Of a stretch of 64,000 bases of DNA, positions 52,811-61,921 are shown in pieces (the first letter of the stretch is position 1; each line of letters starts with the position of its first letter). Below the pieces are notes generated by a model. It was not told the origin of the DNA, searched no databases, and worked only from the letters and a program-made list of their open reading frames with translations. The DNA is from Deltaproteobacteria bacterium (GTDB taxonomy: Bacteria; Desulfobacterota; DSM-4660; Desulfatiglandales; Desulfatiglandaceae), in assembly GCA_021737785.1 (NCBI GenBank), contig JAIPDI010000031.1, positions 1 through 64,000 of the forward strand. The letters run 5' to 3'. The position numbers and the translations under genes are program-made.

Positions 52811-53113
52811 TCAGTTGATGAATTCAGAGAGGACCTCCTTCAATATTTCGTCAACTTCTCGGATGTATTCCATGATTTCTTCCGACGCCTTCCCCTGCAC
52901 ACAGATGTTTCTGATGACCAGGAGCAGAGGCGGCATGCCTCTCAGATTTCGAACGCTCTCCCAACTCATCGCTTCATCGATGTGGAAGATGGCACGATCC
53001 CAGCCTTCAAAACCTGCCTCATCGACCACCGAGTCTCTGAGGCGGCTCCATGCGCCTTGGAGGTCCGAGAGGATCGTCTTTTCATATCCTGTTGATTCTT
53101 GTACAAAAGCCAT
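52811..53113 (-). CDS. Hypothetical alpha-helical protein
   Basis: A 100-residue acidic protein predicted to be mainly helical (AWSRLRDSVVDEAGFEGWDR, SWESVRNLRGMPPLLLVIRN, IMEYIREVDEILKEVLSEFI). No family recognised. Start ATG at 53113 with AAAGGG upstream. It lies 84 bp from the previous gene in the same direction. Confidence 0.6.
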   Translation of the reverse strand: MAFVQESTGYEKTILSDLQGAWSRLRDSVVDEAGFEGWDRAIFHIDEAMSWESVRNLRGMPPLLLVIRNICVQGKASEEIMEYIREVDEILKEVLSEFIN

Positions 53114-53371
53114 ATCGTTACCCTTTCATCCACACCGCTACCCGAGATTATCTATTCCATTCTCTTCAAGCAGGACATCCCGGATTTCCCCCGTAAAACT
53201 GTGGGACGTCCAAAGATACATAAGTAACGATGTGTTTTACAGAATATTTACTTATTTATGCATTGTCCCAAAAGTCCTGCCGCTTTCTGCCACTTTCTCG
53301 TGGCGCCATAACCCCGATCATGGGTGGCTCCATAATACCGATCATTGACAGCTTCCCAGTAGGCTCCTTTT

Positions 53372-54649
53372 CTAATTATCGCCAGGCAATGCTTCCGATA
53401 GAAATTCAATATCAAACATATAATTTGTTTCCGTAGATTCCTTTTTTATGAGCGGTGTTATACCTACATTGTCCTCATAAAATAAATCACTTTTGCTCGT
53501 ATCGTAAACTCCTCCAAAGATCATATGCAAACCTGGATTCTGGGACGTTAAAACTACCTTAAGGCTAGGCTTGTAGGCTGCCAAAATAGGTTCATAACCT
53601 TGTTCTGCGGTATCGACTTCGTTGTAGTTTCCTATAACATCTATTGATAAAAAATCCGACATATCACTTGGGAAGTGAGATGGCTGATCAGGAGGAATCC
53701 ACGTAAAAGTAAAGCCATCGCCAATTACATCCGCTCGGTCCATGTCGCCTGTATCACCTATCCCGCCTGAGAGCAATGGTACATTATCAAGGTAATTGCT
53801 TGCTATCTTAAAAAGGTTCAAATCACCGGTAGTGCTACTGAGAGTTCCTAATAGGCTAATAGTGTAATCGCCTGCTCCCAAAATTCTCTTTTCTGCCTCG
53901 TTATAGCTAAACTCCATTCTAACGCTCCAAGTTCCATAAGTTGAAGATACCCCATAAGATACTCCTCCAGAAGCATCAACTGAAATTCCGGTGTTGCTAT
54001 GATTGACCGAGTTTATGCTGGCGTGGCTAAGCATTGCTCCTGGCAAAAATGGCTGCAAATACCAGGAAGATCCCCAACCATTTATGTCCGTACCTGGATG
54101 CGGTCTTAAATTCAGGGTGCCATTATCATCAACCAACGTCATGAAATGGTGATCCTGATACTTAAATCTGTACTCAAAGATTCCGTTGACATTAACTTCT
54201 TCTAATGAATAGGAATCTTGAGACACAATCACACTCACTGTATCATAATAAATATTATCCATATCTGGTGAACCATTCACTACTGAATCCACCCCGAAAT
54301 AGAAGTAATATGTACCTTCAGGTAAAGTACTGTTTAAAACTTGATATGGTGCAAGATCAAATAGAGGCCCTTGGTAGGCTACTGACAATCCAGGTGACCA
54401 TGAGGTGCCAACGTTGAAGTGATACCATCCGAACGGAGTATTACCTACTATCCACCAATCCGAATTTGTACCATAAAAAGAACCAGGTGTTAGCTCAATC
54501 GAAAGTTGTATATTTTGGGTATGCGCAACCGTAATAGGCTCATCTAAGCTATTTGCCTTTATGTCAAGTAATGGATCTGCTGCATATACTGAAGTGTTTG
54601 CTGAACTCATAATCACTAAAACAATTAACATTGAAATGATTTTCGGCAT
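53372..54649 (-). CDS. Secreted hypothetical protein
   Basis: A 425-residue protein with a clear signal peptide (MLIVLVIMSSANTSVYAADP, cut after Ala-Ala). The mature part is aromatic- and asparagine-rich, beta-strand-like, without a known domain or membrane anchor. Base composition is clearly AT-richer than the rest of the window, suggesting foreign origin. ATG at 54649 follows AAAGGAGG. Confidence 0.7.
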   Translation of the reverse strand: MPKIISMLIVLVIMSSANTSVYAADPLLDIKANSLDEPITVAHTQNIQLSIELTPGSFYGTNSDWWIVGNTPFGWYHFNVGTSWSPGLSVAYQGPLFDLAPYQVLNSTLPEGTYYFYFGVDSVVNGSPDMDNIYYDTVSVIVSQDSYSLEEVNVNGIFEYRFKYQDHHFMTLVDDNGTLNLRPHPGTDINGWGSSWYLQPFLPGAMLSHASINSVNHSNTGISVDASGGVSYGVSSTYGTWSVRMEFSYNEAEKRILGAGDYTISLLGTLSSTTGDLNLFKIASNYLDNVPLLSGGIGDTGDMDRADVIGDGFTFTWIPPDQPSHFPSDMSDFLSIDVIGNYNEVDTAEQGYEPILAAYKPSLKVVLTSQNPGLHMIFGGVYDTSKSDLFYEDNVGITPLIKKESTETNYMFDIEFLSEALPGDN

Positions 54650-54704
54650 TTTCGGCAAACCTCCTTTATATTGGCATTATTGAGTAAATGGGGACGCTGG
54701 GTTT

Positions 54705-55206
54705 TTAGGTTTCGAGCCGGAAACAGTCGTTCCTTGCCTCCGCAATTCTTTGGCCGCGGGTGACTGAATCGCTGACCGATGGGGTTGATATTCCCAGTCT
54801 TCGTGAAAGCGAAGACATGGGCATTCCGAGTTCCCTTACCTCCCAGTAGCAAAACAGACTCCGGGCCTCCATAATCCGCCGACACTTGCCCTTGGCCCAT
54901 ACTTCCTTCGGAGTCACTCCCAGTACCGCCGACACCCTTGGGACGACCCCTTTCAGATTAAAGCCTGCGGACAGGAGAGCATAACGCTTCTCCATCTCCT
55001 CCTGGGCAGAGGACAGCACCTGTCCCACAAAATCCCCATCGGGCAGAATTCTTTATCGTTCTTCTGATAAACTTTCCTTCTCTTAGGGCCTTGACTCCCT
55101 CCCAATCCCGGCACTTCGTGATAACCCTCCGCCCGTAAGGTCCTGACTTACCCACGGCAAAAACCCTCTTGGATCTCGTCAGGAATGGCGATGTAGGTTT
55201 TCTCAA
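54705..55206 (-). pseudogene. Decayed REP-associated (IS200-like) transposase, C-terminal part
   Basis: The intact end (54705-55028) reads FNLKGVVPRVSAVLGVTPKE ... RSLFCYWEVRELGMPMSSLS RRLGIS, the DnaA-like helix-turn-helix tail found on many REP-associated Y1 transposases. Upstream pieces (WEGVKALREGK; RILPDGDFVGQVL) lie in different frames, and the catalytic HUH/Tyr part is missing. AAATGGGGACGC just after it recurs at 63702. Confidence 0.7.
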
Positions 55207-55348
55207 TTTAGAAAGGTCCTAAGCTTACCGGGCATTTAGGTTACAAAAATCGAATGCCACCGGATCGCTCGTCCTCTTACATCAGAATCGCAGGTCCCAT
55301 AACACTCATCAGATCCTTCTGCTTCCATCCAAAACTTAAGAACTTAGC
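55173..55348 (+). repeat. 176-bp direct repeat, left copy
   Basis: It matches 63736-63911 with about 11 mismatches and no gap by eye (about 94% identity). It includes GGTCCTAAGCTTACCGGGCA and CATCCAAAACTTAAGAAC. Together the copies bracket 8.4 kb that carries the candidate defence genes. Confidence 0.85.
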
Positions 55349-55651
55349 AGCGTCCCATTTATGCCACCATTACATGATGCCAAGCATCCGAATATTCCAT
55401 TCTCAGCAATCTGGACATAATCATTCTTTACACCAAAGTAGAATGACTCAAGCGTAGATCCCTTTATTGCATATCTTTCAACTTATTTTAGTTTCTTATG
55501 GACGTCCCCCAGCTTTATGGAATCGCCCGATACAAAATTCATTACACCCGCTTTGCGGGATTATCTCTGTGAACCGCCCCTTGCGGACCCGCCTGAGAAA
55601 AACCCCCGGCTACCCGATTAAAATACGCCATTGTTTTGCCTGTCCTACGAT

Positions 55652-56710
55652 TTACAGTTCATCGCCTAATTTTAGTGCCATCTGAATGAATGGCCCAACA
55701 GATTTTCCCAAGATCGCCATTCCTGCATCGTGAACACTTTCGAGTTTATATCGTCCTTGAGCGCTTCCATTCAATGCATAGTCCTTGTTATCAATCGTAA
55801 CAACACACCAGAACTTTTCACGACATTCTATTGTCACCTGATCATTATAAAACGGCCAGTCTCCATCGTAATCTTCTTTTTTAATAACAGTATGACGATA
55901 ACGTTTATTGGTTTTCCGTTGGATTTCGTCAATAAGTGTTCGGGTGTGTATGTTTCGGTCGTTTTTTTGATATTGAGTTGTCCCTGTTCTATAATTTCGA
56001 TTACCAAGTTCATCGTCTTTTATAAAAATAAATGAATGTAATGCGCCGGAGTATTGCAACGCTTTTTTTCCCAACCTACCCATAGTGAATTGTCGGCAAA
56101 TTGCCCTGGCAAATTTTTCAAGTTTGATCAGGATTTGACGTTTTGTATAATCTATCACTTCCTCTCCGGCTTCTAAATCTCCCAGCGCGCCCAGTTTTTG
56201 CATAATTTGTGGATTAGACATTACAAGATTGTTCTCATACTCTTCCCACAATTGTTTTACATTAATGCTTGGTTGCGAAGTTGATGTGACAATATCTAGA
56301 TTATAATATCGTGCATACTTTCCAAACTCTGAAAGCAAATAAATTAATTGATCCAGATCCTTGTCATTTTTCAAAAAGCCAGTGTCTTCCTGTAATACAG
56401 GAATATTATGTGTTGAAAAATATGCAGAAATAATAGCCTTTCTTAGTTCGAGGAGGTCATGTCCACCTTTTCCCCCGCAACCCTTGAGATATTTGCTATC
56501 AGGATAAGTGTTATGCTGTTCATGGTAACCCAAACAAATGTGGCATTTCATCAATCGCTCAAATCCACTTGAAAGGAGTTGAAACGGAAGATAGTAGAAG
56601 TCATTTCTAAAGTTCAAAGTTTGAAATTCACCAAATCCAAGCTCTATGAGTTTCACAGACGTCTGTAATTCATCATACAAGTAAAGATCTTTCAGTATCC
56701 ACTGTTTCAT
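55652..56710 (-). CDS. Hypothetical protein with HEPN-like N-terminal region
   Basis: A 352-residue soluble protein, AT-rich in composition. The N-terminal part is helical, [20 protein letters not shown] then a [13 protein letters not shown] helix, reminiscent of HEPN domains, whose members are often toxins or ribonucleases; the typical R-x4-H motif is not evident. The C-terminal part (about 280-350) is mixed alpha/beta ([20 protein letters not shown]). Third gene after the large phosphoesterase/NTPase; the HEPN assignment is tentative. Confidence 0.5.
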   Translation of the reverse strand: MKQWILKDLYLYDELQTSVKLIELGFGEFQTLNFRNDFYYLPFQLLSSGFERLMKCHICLGYHEQHNTYPDSKYLKGCGGKGGHDLLELRKAIISAYFSTHNIPVLQEDTGFLKNDKDLDQLIYLLSEFGKYARYYNLDIVTSTSQPSINVKQLWEEYENNLVMSNPQIMQKLGALGDLEAGEEVIDYTKRQILIKLEKFARAICRQFTMGRLGKKALQYSGALHSFIFIKDDELGNRNYRTGTTQYQKNDRNIHTRTLIDEIQRKTNKRYRHTVIKKEDYDGDWPFYNDQVTIECREKFWCVVTIDNKDYALNGSAQGRYKLESVHDAGMAILGKSVGPFIQMALKLGDEL

Positions 56711-56781
56711 GTGAATTTTTTGCCCCCCTCTTTATCTTCACTTATTCAGAGCTCTCACAACATAAAATTTTCCACAAGAAT

Positions 56782-56836
56782 TCTAACCCGGCATCAGTGG
56801 GCGCGGTCTTCTTGCGCTCCGCTGAATGCCCTTACT
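56782..56836 (-). other. attC-like site 4
   Basis: TCTAACC, then GGCATCAGTGG pairing with CCGCTGAATGCC (one extra base) around GCGCGGTCTTCTTGCGCT. The centre is closely similar to the site at 58291 (GCGCGGTTCTTTGCGT). The right outer box is unclear. It lies between two genes of the candidate system. Confidence 0.58.
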
Positions 56837-56840
56837 TTTT

Positions 56841-57812
56841 CTAGTAATAGAACATCTCCTGTTCTGGTCCAGACCCGCCCGGAGCAGGCTGTCCAAACTT
56901 CGCCGCAATGATCGGTCGGAGATCGTAACCCGAGAGAAGTGACAGCACTCCAAGTTTTTGATAGGCGAAGCGTACCGAAGCTCTGGAGACCTCAGCTGCA
57001 AGTGCGTCATGGATACCTCCTAAGCCCTCTATATAGACAGGAACCTCGGATCGCCCCGAACGTTCTTTGGCCAAGTCTTCAAACACGCGTCTCGCATCTT
57101 TTGAGACTTTGTCGGTCGTGACGACGATGGCCCTTGTTGCCTTATAGCGGACTTGGCGGTAGTTAAGAGGGTGTGCATCTCCTGATCCAAACTCGCGGTC
57201 CTTCAGCTCAAGAATCCACAGTTCACCCATGAATTCCACCAGGATATCGACTTCCTCTCCACCCTCCGATAGGTTCCAGAGAATGGAATTCTGTGGTACA
57301 CCAGCTTTGAGTAGTTCATCGGTAACGAAAACCGTCATCCAGTGACTACTGGCGCAGAGGCGTCGTCCGAGAGAAGAAACGGAGTATCCCTCTGAAAGGT
57401 TCTCATCACGATACGCCTTGCCGCAAGTTGCGCATTTCAAATCGCCGATAGTGGGGTTTTGCAGTTGCTCTTTCTGTGCAAGACGGGTCAGAGGCGTACT
57501 TGTTCTTTTGCATTCGAGAAGGTACTCAACGGCAAGCAGATTCAACTCTTTGAGTTGCGCCAAAGCGATCTCAGCTTCTTGTTGCTTTTTGCCTTTGCGA
57601 GAAAGAATGTCTTGAGCCCGTGCGAAAACTGCCTGACTAAGATCGGTAAGCATTGTCCGGGTAACATCATTTGCCAGCACGTGCGCACCGTTCAATTCCT
57701 CAGTATTGATTTCAGGCTTGCCGAACTTAACGGTGGTTTCGTCCGTTTCCCCACCTATAATCTTGTCTAAGCGCGGGGTTCCCACGACCAACGGTTGCCA
57801 AGTGAACTGCAT
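56841..57812 (-). CDS. PD-(D/E)XK-like nuclease-domain protein, C-terminal part of a frameshifted gene
   Basis: A frame of 323 codons from an internal ATG; coding character extends upstream to about 57909 (RQEAQSFAETFQRFTTTSL), overlapping the previous frame. It contains a CATC...C zinc-like knuckle (about 124) and a restriction-nuclease-like core: GGEEVDILVEF, then LWILELKDREFG, giving the D ... ExK of a PD-(D/E)XK fold. It probably forms one protein of about 474 residues with the frame at 57767-58264, broken by a 1-base deletion. Confidence 0.7.
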   Translation of the reverse strand: MQFTWQPLVVGTPRLDKIIGGETDETTVKFGKPEINTEELNGAHVLANDVTRTMLTDLSQAVFARAQDILSRKGKKQQEAEIALAQLKELNLLAVEYLLECKRTSTPLTRLAQKEQLQNPTIGDLKCATCGKAYRDENLSEGYSVSSLGRRLCASSHWMTVFVTDELLKAGVPQNSILWNLSEGGEEVDILVEFMGELWILELKDREFGSGDAHPLNYRQVRYKATRAIVVTTDKVSKDARRVFEDLAKERSGRSEVPVYIEGLGGIHDALAAEVSRASVRFAYQKLGVLSLLSGYDLRPIIAAKFGQPAPGGSGPEQEMFYY

Positions 57813-58264
57813 GTGTCTAGTCTTTCGACCGTCGAGCGACGTGGTTGTGAATCGTTGAAAGGTTTCTGCAAAAGATTGAGCCTCTTGTCTATTTCGCTAC
57901 GGTCGTTTGTCATAATGCCAACTTCAGTTCCTGGCTCTTGTGTTCCTTTGACTTCGCTAAGTGCATAGCTCCGCCGAATCATCATCTCGCTCTCTCCGTG
58001 GCTTGTAAGAAGGAAAAATACGTCATCTCCACGGAAGAAGATATCGCCTCCGAGCGCATCTGAGGGCAGGTGAGGGCCGTAGGGAGAGAAAGGACGGGCG
58101 ATAGGTAGCGCCACTTGCCCGCTAAGGCCCGCCAGTTCAAGAACCCTCTTCTGGGATTCAAAGAGCGCGGGTTTCCAGTCTGTATCAGAAAGGGACGTCA
58201 AAACACGGCGTAAATCCGCTGGATCCATCTTCACGTAAGCATGAAGGCTCTTGATCTGCAGCAT
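57767..58264 (-). CDS. N-terminal part of the frameshifted nuclease-like gene
   Basis: A 165-codon frame with a strong AGGAGG site before its ATG. About the first 125 residues look coding (LHAYVKMDPADLRRVLTSLS, GDIFFRGDDVFFLLTSHGES, MMIRRSYALSEVKG). After DRSEID the translation becomes random (QPRRSTVERLDTCSSLG) while frame -1 becomes coding. The N-terminal domain is unrecognised. It is the second gene after the phosphoesterase/NTPase. Confidence 0.65.
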   Translation of the reverse strand: MLQIKSLHAYVKMDPADLRRVLTSLSDTDWKPALFESQKRVLELAGLSGQVALPIARPFSPYGPHLPSDALGGDIFFRGDDVFFLLTSHGESEMMIRRSYALSEVKGTQEPGTEVGIMTNDRSEIDKRLNLLQKPFNDSQPRRSTVERLDTCSSLGNRWSWEPRA

Positions 58265-58290
58265 CGGTTACCTCCTCGGTCTTAAATTCA

Positions 58291-58348
58291 GCCCAACGCT
58301 TAAATCAGCGGCGCGGTTCTTTGCGTCCGCTGGATTTAGTGGTTCGAT
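58291..58348 (-). other. attC-like site 5
   Basis: GCCCAAC, then CGCTTAAATC with CAGCGG, centre CGCGGTTCTTTGCGT, then CCGCTG and GATTTAGTGG, then GTTCGAT. The inner arms pair with one unpaired base. The right outer box departs from GTTRRRY at one position. It lies exactly between the stop of the phosphoesterase/NTPase gene and the next start. Confidence 0.65.
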
Positions 58349-58403
58349 ATTCGTCTTCATAAATACTCAAGACTTAAAGGCCAAGACGAGATCAGTCCAT
58401 TTT

Positions 58404-61232
58404 TTACCTCAAGACCGACATGGATGCAAAAATTAGCCTCCGCAACCCATCATAAGTAAGGGACGTCGCAGGTGGAAGCGCAGAAGAAACTTCAGCATCA
58501 ACACCTATGGCTTCTGCAGCGATAACACCTTCCCTGAACAAATTGAACGAGGTATCCAAATCAGGCGCTGTCGCCCCACCGGCAATGGCTTCTTGGAGAT
58601 GCTTTTGAAAATAACCTTTCGTTTCTTGGTCAAGATGGAGCTGCAGACCAAGTACTGCGGTTGCTGCACGCGCGTCGCGGAATGCTGTTTCATGGTAGCT
58701 TGTAAATAATTCTCCGAAACTTACCCCGAGCCCCGCCAAGCTTATTTTCGCTCGGTCATTATCTACTTGGCCTTGGTCTGGACAGTTATCACTAATGGAA
58801 TAGGCGGCAAGTAAGTTAGCAGCCATTTGATCACCGCAGCTCCCTTCGGCAGTAGCCCACTCATAGTAGAACCCCCGCTCTTTTTGCTCAAGGATGTCCA
58901 GAGCCTCACGAAACAACCTTACGGCCAATTCTGGATCGTCTGCTTTTCGATACAAGTTTGCCAAGTTTGTAAGTGTCATTGGATTTCCGGGTTCGCACGA
59001 GAGAACAGCACGGGCAATATCCAAGGCCAATTCTTTTCTGTCACTATTAAAAAAATGCTCAGGCAAGCTATAACGCCATCCGGCAAGCTGCGGCACACGA
59101 TTACCATCCTTGAAGGTATTGATAGCCGATCTCCCAAGGGTTGTAAAAAGTGCTCCGAGATCTGTAGCAAAATCATTTTCCAGAACAGTGATTAGAGCAG
59201 TCGCTATCCGACGGTGGCGAGTGAAAATAAACAATGATGTGCCTGTAGCCGCTGCCTCCTGCCCGAGAGGGGCGAGTACATGCCGATGTAATTTTTCTAG
59301 AGGACAAGACAATGCTTGGGACAAGACGGGACGGGACAAGAATCCCAACCCCTCAGCGTGCATTGCTGCGATAAAGGCAAGAGCATCCATCAGGGTGCCA
59401 CCGCTTGGTATTTTTCGCTGCCCAATCCTTTCCAGCATCAGACGTGCATGGGTGTGCAAATCACTCCCGTGACGGACGGCGAGAAGCGCACCGAAGAAAG
59501 CACCTTGATTTGTCTTTGCTTCTTCTCGGGCTTGCCGCTCGAGATTACCGACTCGCTGCTCTTCTGGTATCTCGGCAAGATTGCCTAACCCTCGGGTACC
59601 AAAAGCATTCCAGGCATTGACAATGGCTTTCGCATCTTCTCTATCAAGTCCGGTAAGGCGTTCCTGCTGAAAGGTACATACACTTGCCCAGTTTTCCAGA
59701 TTGGCTCTTGACGCTATCCAATCTGAATCCCGGGAGGCTAGTGAAAAGTGAACCCTTCCCTGGAGCTCAGCAGGAATTTTCTGGAGAATAGCGATAAGGT
59801 CTTTCGCGATAAGATCGGCCTCGTCCAACAACACTAACCAGCGATATTCCGCAACCAACAAAGGCGCGAGGGCATTCCACTCCATTGGGGCCGCATCGTC
59901 TGACCGTCGCAAGATACGCCATCCGCGTCTTTCCTTAGTCACCTCCCAAGCCGCTTGAAGCAGGGCTGTAGTTTTTCCTTCACAACTTGCAGCCAGCAAG
60001 ATAGTGACGATAGGACGCGCAGATCCTTCTGCCTCTTGGAAATGCGAAGCAAGCGCTCCGACAATTCTTCGTCTGGGGATAGAAGTGGATAGGGCCATGG
60101 ACCAACTAGGAACTGCACCGTTAAAAAATCTAATCGCCCTCTCTTCTTCTAGGGGTTTAATGTATTGGCTTAACACTTTGGGATCAAAGACACCCCATCC
60201 TGGAGGAGGATGTACATTTGGTAGTGCCGCATTTTTAACCAAATCTAGAGCACGCGACGTATCTGGAAGTGGATAAATCCACCAGTCTCCTTTTCGGTGA
60301 TTTTCGTGAAAAGCATCGGTTGCAAGAATCCACGCCTGTTGATTGGGCTCCCACCTCCGAGGTTGAAGGCGTACTTCTTGTGCATCCAAGTCCAGCTCGG
60401 CCCAAACAAGACCATTACGCCACATTTCCCCATCTCGTGCCTGAAAAGCAGCACCGGATTGGATGGTTAGAAACTGATGGCCTCCACCATATGTTGGTTC
60501 CGCCCAGGCATCATGCAGATGACCATGCAGATACAAGACATGGCATTTCCCGAGAAGGCTCTTGAGTGATCTCTGCTCTGCTGGAATAAACCAGTCGATG
60601 GGATGATGCCCTAAAACGATACGAACTTTAGCCTCGCTAATATTATCCAGGACTCCTTCGAGCAAAGCTTTGCCAGGGGTAAGCTTCCGTTCGTCGTGAC
60701 TGTCTTTACTCAGCCATGCTGTGTTGATGCCGGTAATTCCAATACTATTACCGTGGATATCGAGTAGGTGAGCAAAGGCTCCCTGCTCTTTAAGAAAATC
60801 TCCCTTGGTTGGACTACAGTCGTTTTCAACGAATGAATTGAATCGCGGGAATAGCATTTCACGAAGTTTTTTGCCTTCTTCGTTAGGATCGAAATAGCGA
60901 CTTTTGGGGGCAGACATTTCTTCGCGGCTAAAAGCTTGATGATAGTCGCGGTCTGCATCGTGATTTCCGGGCACCGCAAAGGTCCGGGATGAGATATCAC
61001 CGCCTATTACGTCCTGGAGAGGAGATACAAACTCAAGCCAAAATGTTTCGTAATCGCAGGCCTTCCCTTTGTCTGCTAAATCGCCGGTAAAGAATATAAA
61101 ATCTGGGACAAAGCCTTCATTCTTTCTCCGGCGAATGTGTTCAATGATATAGTCGAACATTTTTCTGCCTGCATAGTCATCTTTCCCCACATGAAAATCT
61201 GATAAATGAAGCCAGCGTATTATTGAAGTCAT
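58404..61232 (-). CDS. Metallophosphoesterase-P-loop NTPase-TPR protein (candidate defence protein)
   Basis: A 942-residue fusion. Residues 1-260 are a calcineurin-like metallophosphoesterase with every metal ligand: SDFH (Asp12, His14), TGDL (Asp51), GNHD (90-92), GHHP (His209), HGHLH (236-240). A P-loop NTPase follows (about 385-650): Walker A-like AASCEGKTT (414-422, first glycine replaced) and Walker B WLVLLDEAD (Asp470). The C-terminal 300 residues are helical with TPR-like repeats (NPMTLTNLANLYRKADDPEL). Effector, NTPase and repeat sensor in one chain is the plan of STAND immune proteins. Cytoplasmic. First gene of a three-gene minus-strand set. Confidence 0.85.
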   Translation of the reverse strand: MTSIIRWLHLSDFHVGKDDYAGRKMFDYIIEHIRRRKNEGFVPDFIFFTGDLADKGKACDYETFWLEFVSPLQDVIGGDISSRTFAVPGNHDADRDYHQAFSREEMSAPKSRYFDPNEEGKKLREMLFPRFNSFVENDCSPTKGDFLKEQGAFAHLLDIHGNSIGITGINTAWLSKDSHDERKLTPGKALLEGVLDNISEAKVRIVLGHHPIDWFIPAEQRSLKSLLGKCHVLYLHGHLHDAWAEPTYGGGHQFLTIQSGAAFQARDGEMWRNGLVWAELDLDAQEVRLQPRRWEPNQQAWILATDAFHENHRKGDWWIYPLPDTSRALDLVKNAALPNVHPPPGWGVFDPKVLSQYIKPLEEERAIRFFNGAVPSWSMALSTSIPRRRIVGALASHFQEAEGSARPIVTILLAASCEGKTTALLQAAWEVTKERRGWRILRRSDDAAPMEWNALAPLLVAEYRWLVLLDEADLIAKDLIAILQKIPAELQGRVHFSLASRDSDWIASRANLENWASVCTFQQERLTGLDREDAKAIVNAWNAFGTRGLGNLAEIPEEQRVGNLERQAREEAKTNQGAFFGALLAVRHGSDLHTHARLMLERIGQRKIPSGGTLMDALAFIAAMHAEGLGFLSRPVLSQALSCPLEKLHRHVLAPLGQEAAATGTSLFIFTRHRRIATALITVLENDFATDLGALFTTLGRSAINTFKDGNRVPQLAGWRYSLPEHFFNSDRKELALDIARAVLSCEPGNPMTLTNLANLYRKADDPELAVRLFREALDILEQKERGFYYEWATAEGSCGDQMAANLLAAYSISDNCPDQGQVDNDRAKISLAGLGVSFGELFTSYHETAFRDARAATAVLGLQLHLDQETKGYFQKHLQEAIAGGATAPDLDTSFNLFREGVIAAEAIGVDAEVSSALPPATSLTYDGLRRLIFASMSVLR

Positions 61233-61921
61233 CTTTTCGGAATACCTTGAAATAGTGTTAATAATGTCTAAATGTCACCTGGTTATCGAACCATTGATTA
61301 GCAAGTAGATTTGCCCTGATAAGAGCATATGCATAGGATTTTCGGGCAAATGTGCGTTGTGCCAATATCACCTAAATGTATAAAGCAAATAGAGCGAAAC
61401 CGAAAAAATGAAAAGGGGTCAGGTCTGCTGTTGATCCTTGTTTGCCGTATCTTATTTCTCACGATCTCCGTTGTCCACTTAGATGAACACCACGTATTTT
61501 ATCACCTAATGTCTCTGACATTTAATAGTCATAAGGTAAAACCGTTGCATGAATCCGTATCGATGCTACCCGACGCCTCAAGGTCACGGAGGGCCTGGAC
61601 CAGGGGATTCAGGAATCTGTTGTATTTGGGTAGACGGTTGTGTTTTGCCATGTTGAAATCCCGATATTAGACGTCAGGCACCGCGAACCGGCCTATTCCG
61701 GAATTGAGTTTGGCCTGCAGAAGTTGAGATCTACGGATGTGGCTAAGTATTTTTACTCCCGACAGGGGCGGAAAAGGCTCCTGTCAGGAGACGGGTATGG
61801 GGTATTTGAGAGGGTGCTCCAGGACATGGCTCATGGCTGATGCCTTGGCCACATAGTCTGTCTTGATCCTGAAAAAACATGGGGAAGCGCCTCCGCAGCT
61901 TGCGCCGAGGACGTTCCCGGT
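61233..61921. other. 689-bp gap without a credible gene
   Basis: The open frames here (for example 61329-61670, plus) have no domain or consistent codon pattern. AAAAGGGGTCAGGTCTGCTG at about 61410 is a phrase common next to REP-associated transposases. The right end carries one arm of the repeat at 61771. The promoter of the phosphoesterase gene should lie at 61233-61330 but no clear box stands out. Confidence 0.5.
61771..61814 (+). repeat. 44-bp direct repeat, left copy
   Basis: GAAAAGGCTCCTGTCAGGAG followed by a GGGTATGGGGTATTTGAG stretch recurs at 63062-63104 with a few changes. The two copies flank the secreted-protein gene at 61922-62995. Confidence 0.7.

Noticed and set aside
61329-61670. 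113-codon plus-strand frame
   Set aside because: No domain, odd composition, and it overlaps repeat-like transposase-associated DNA.
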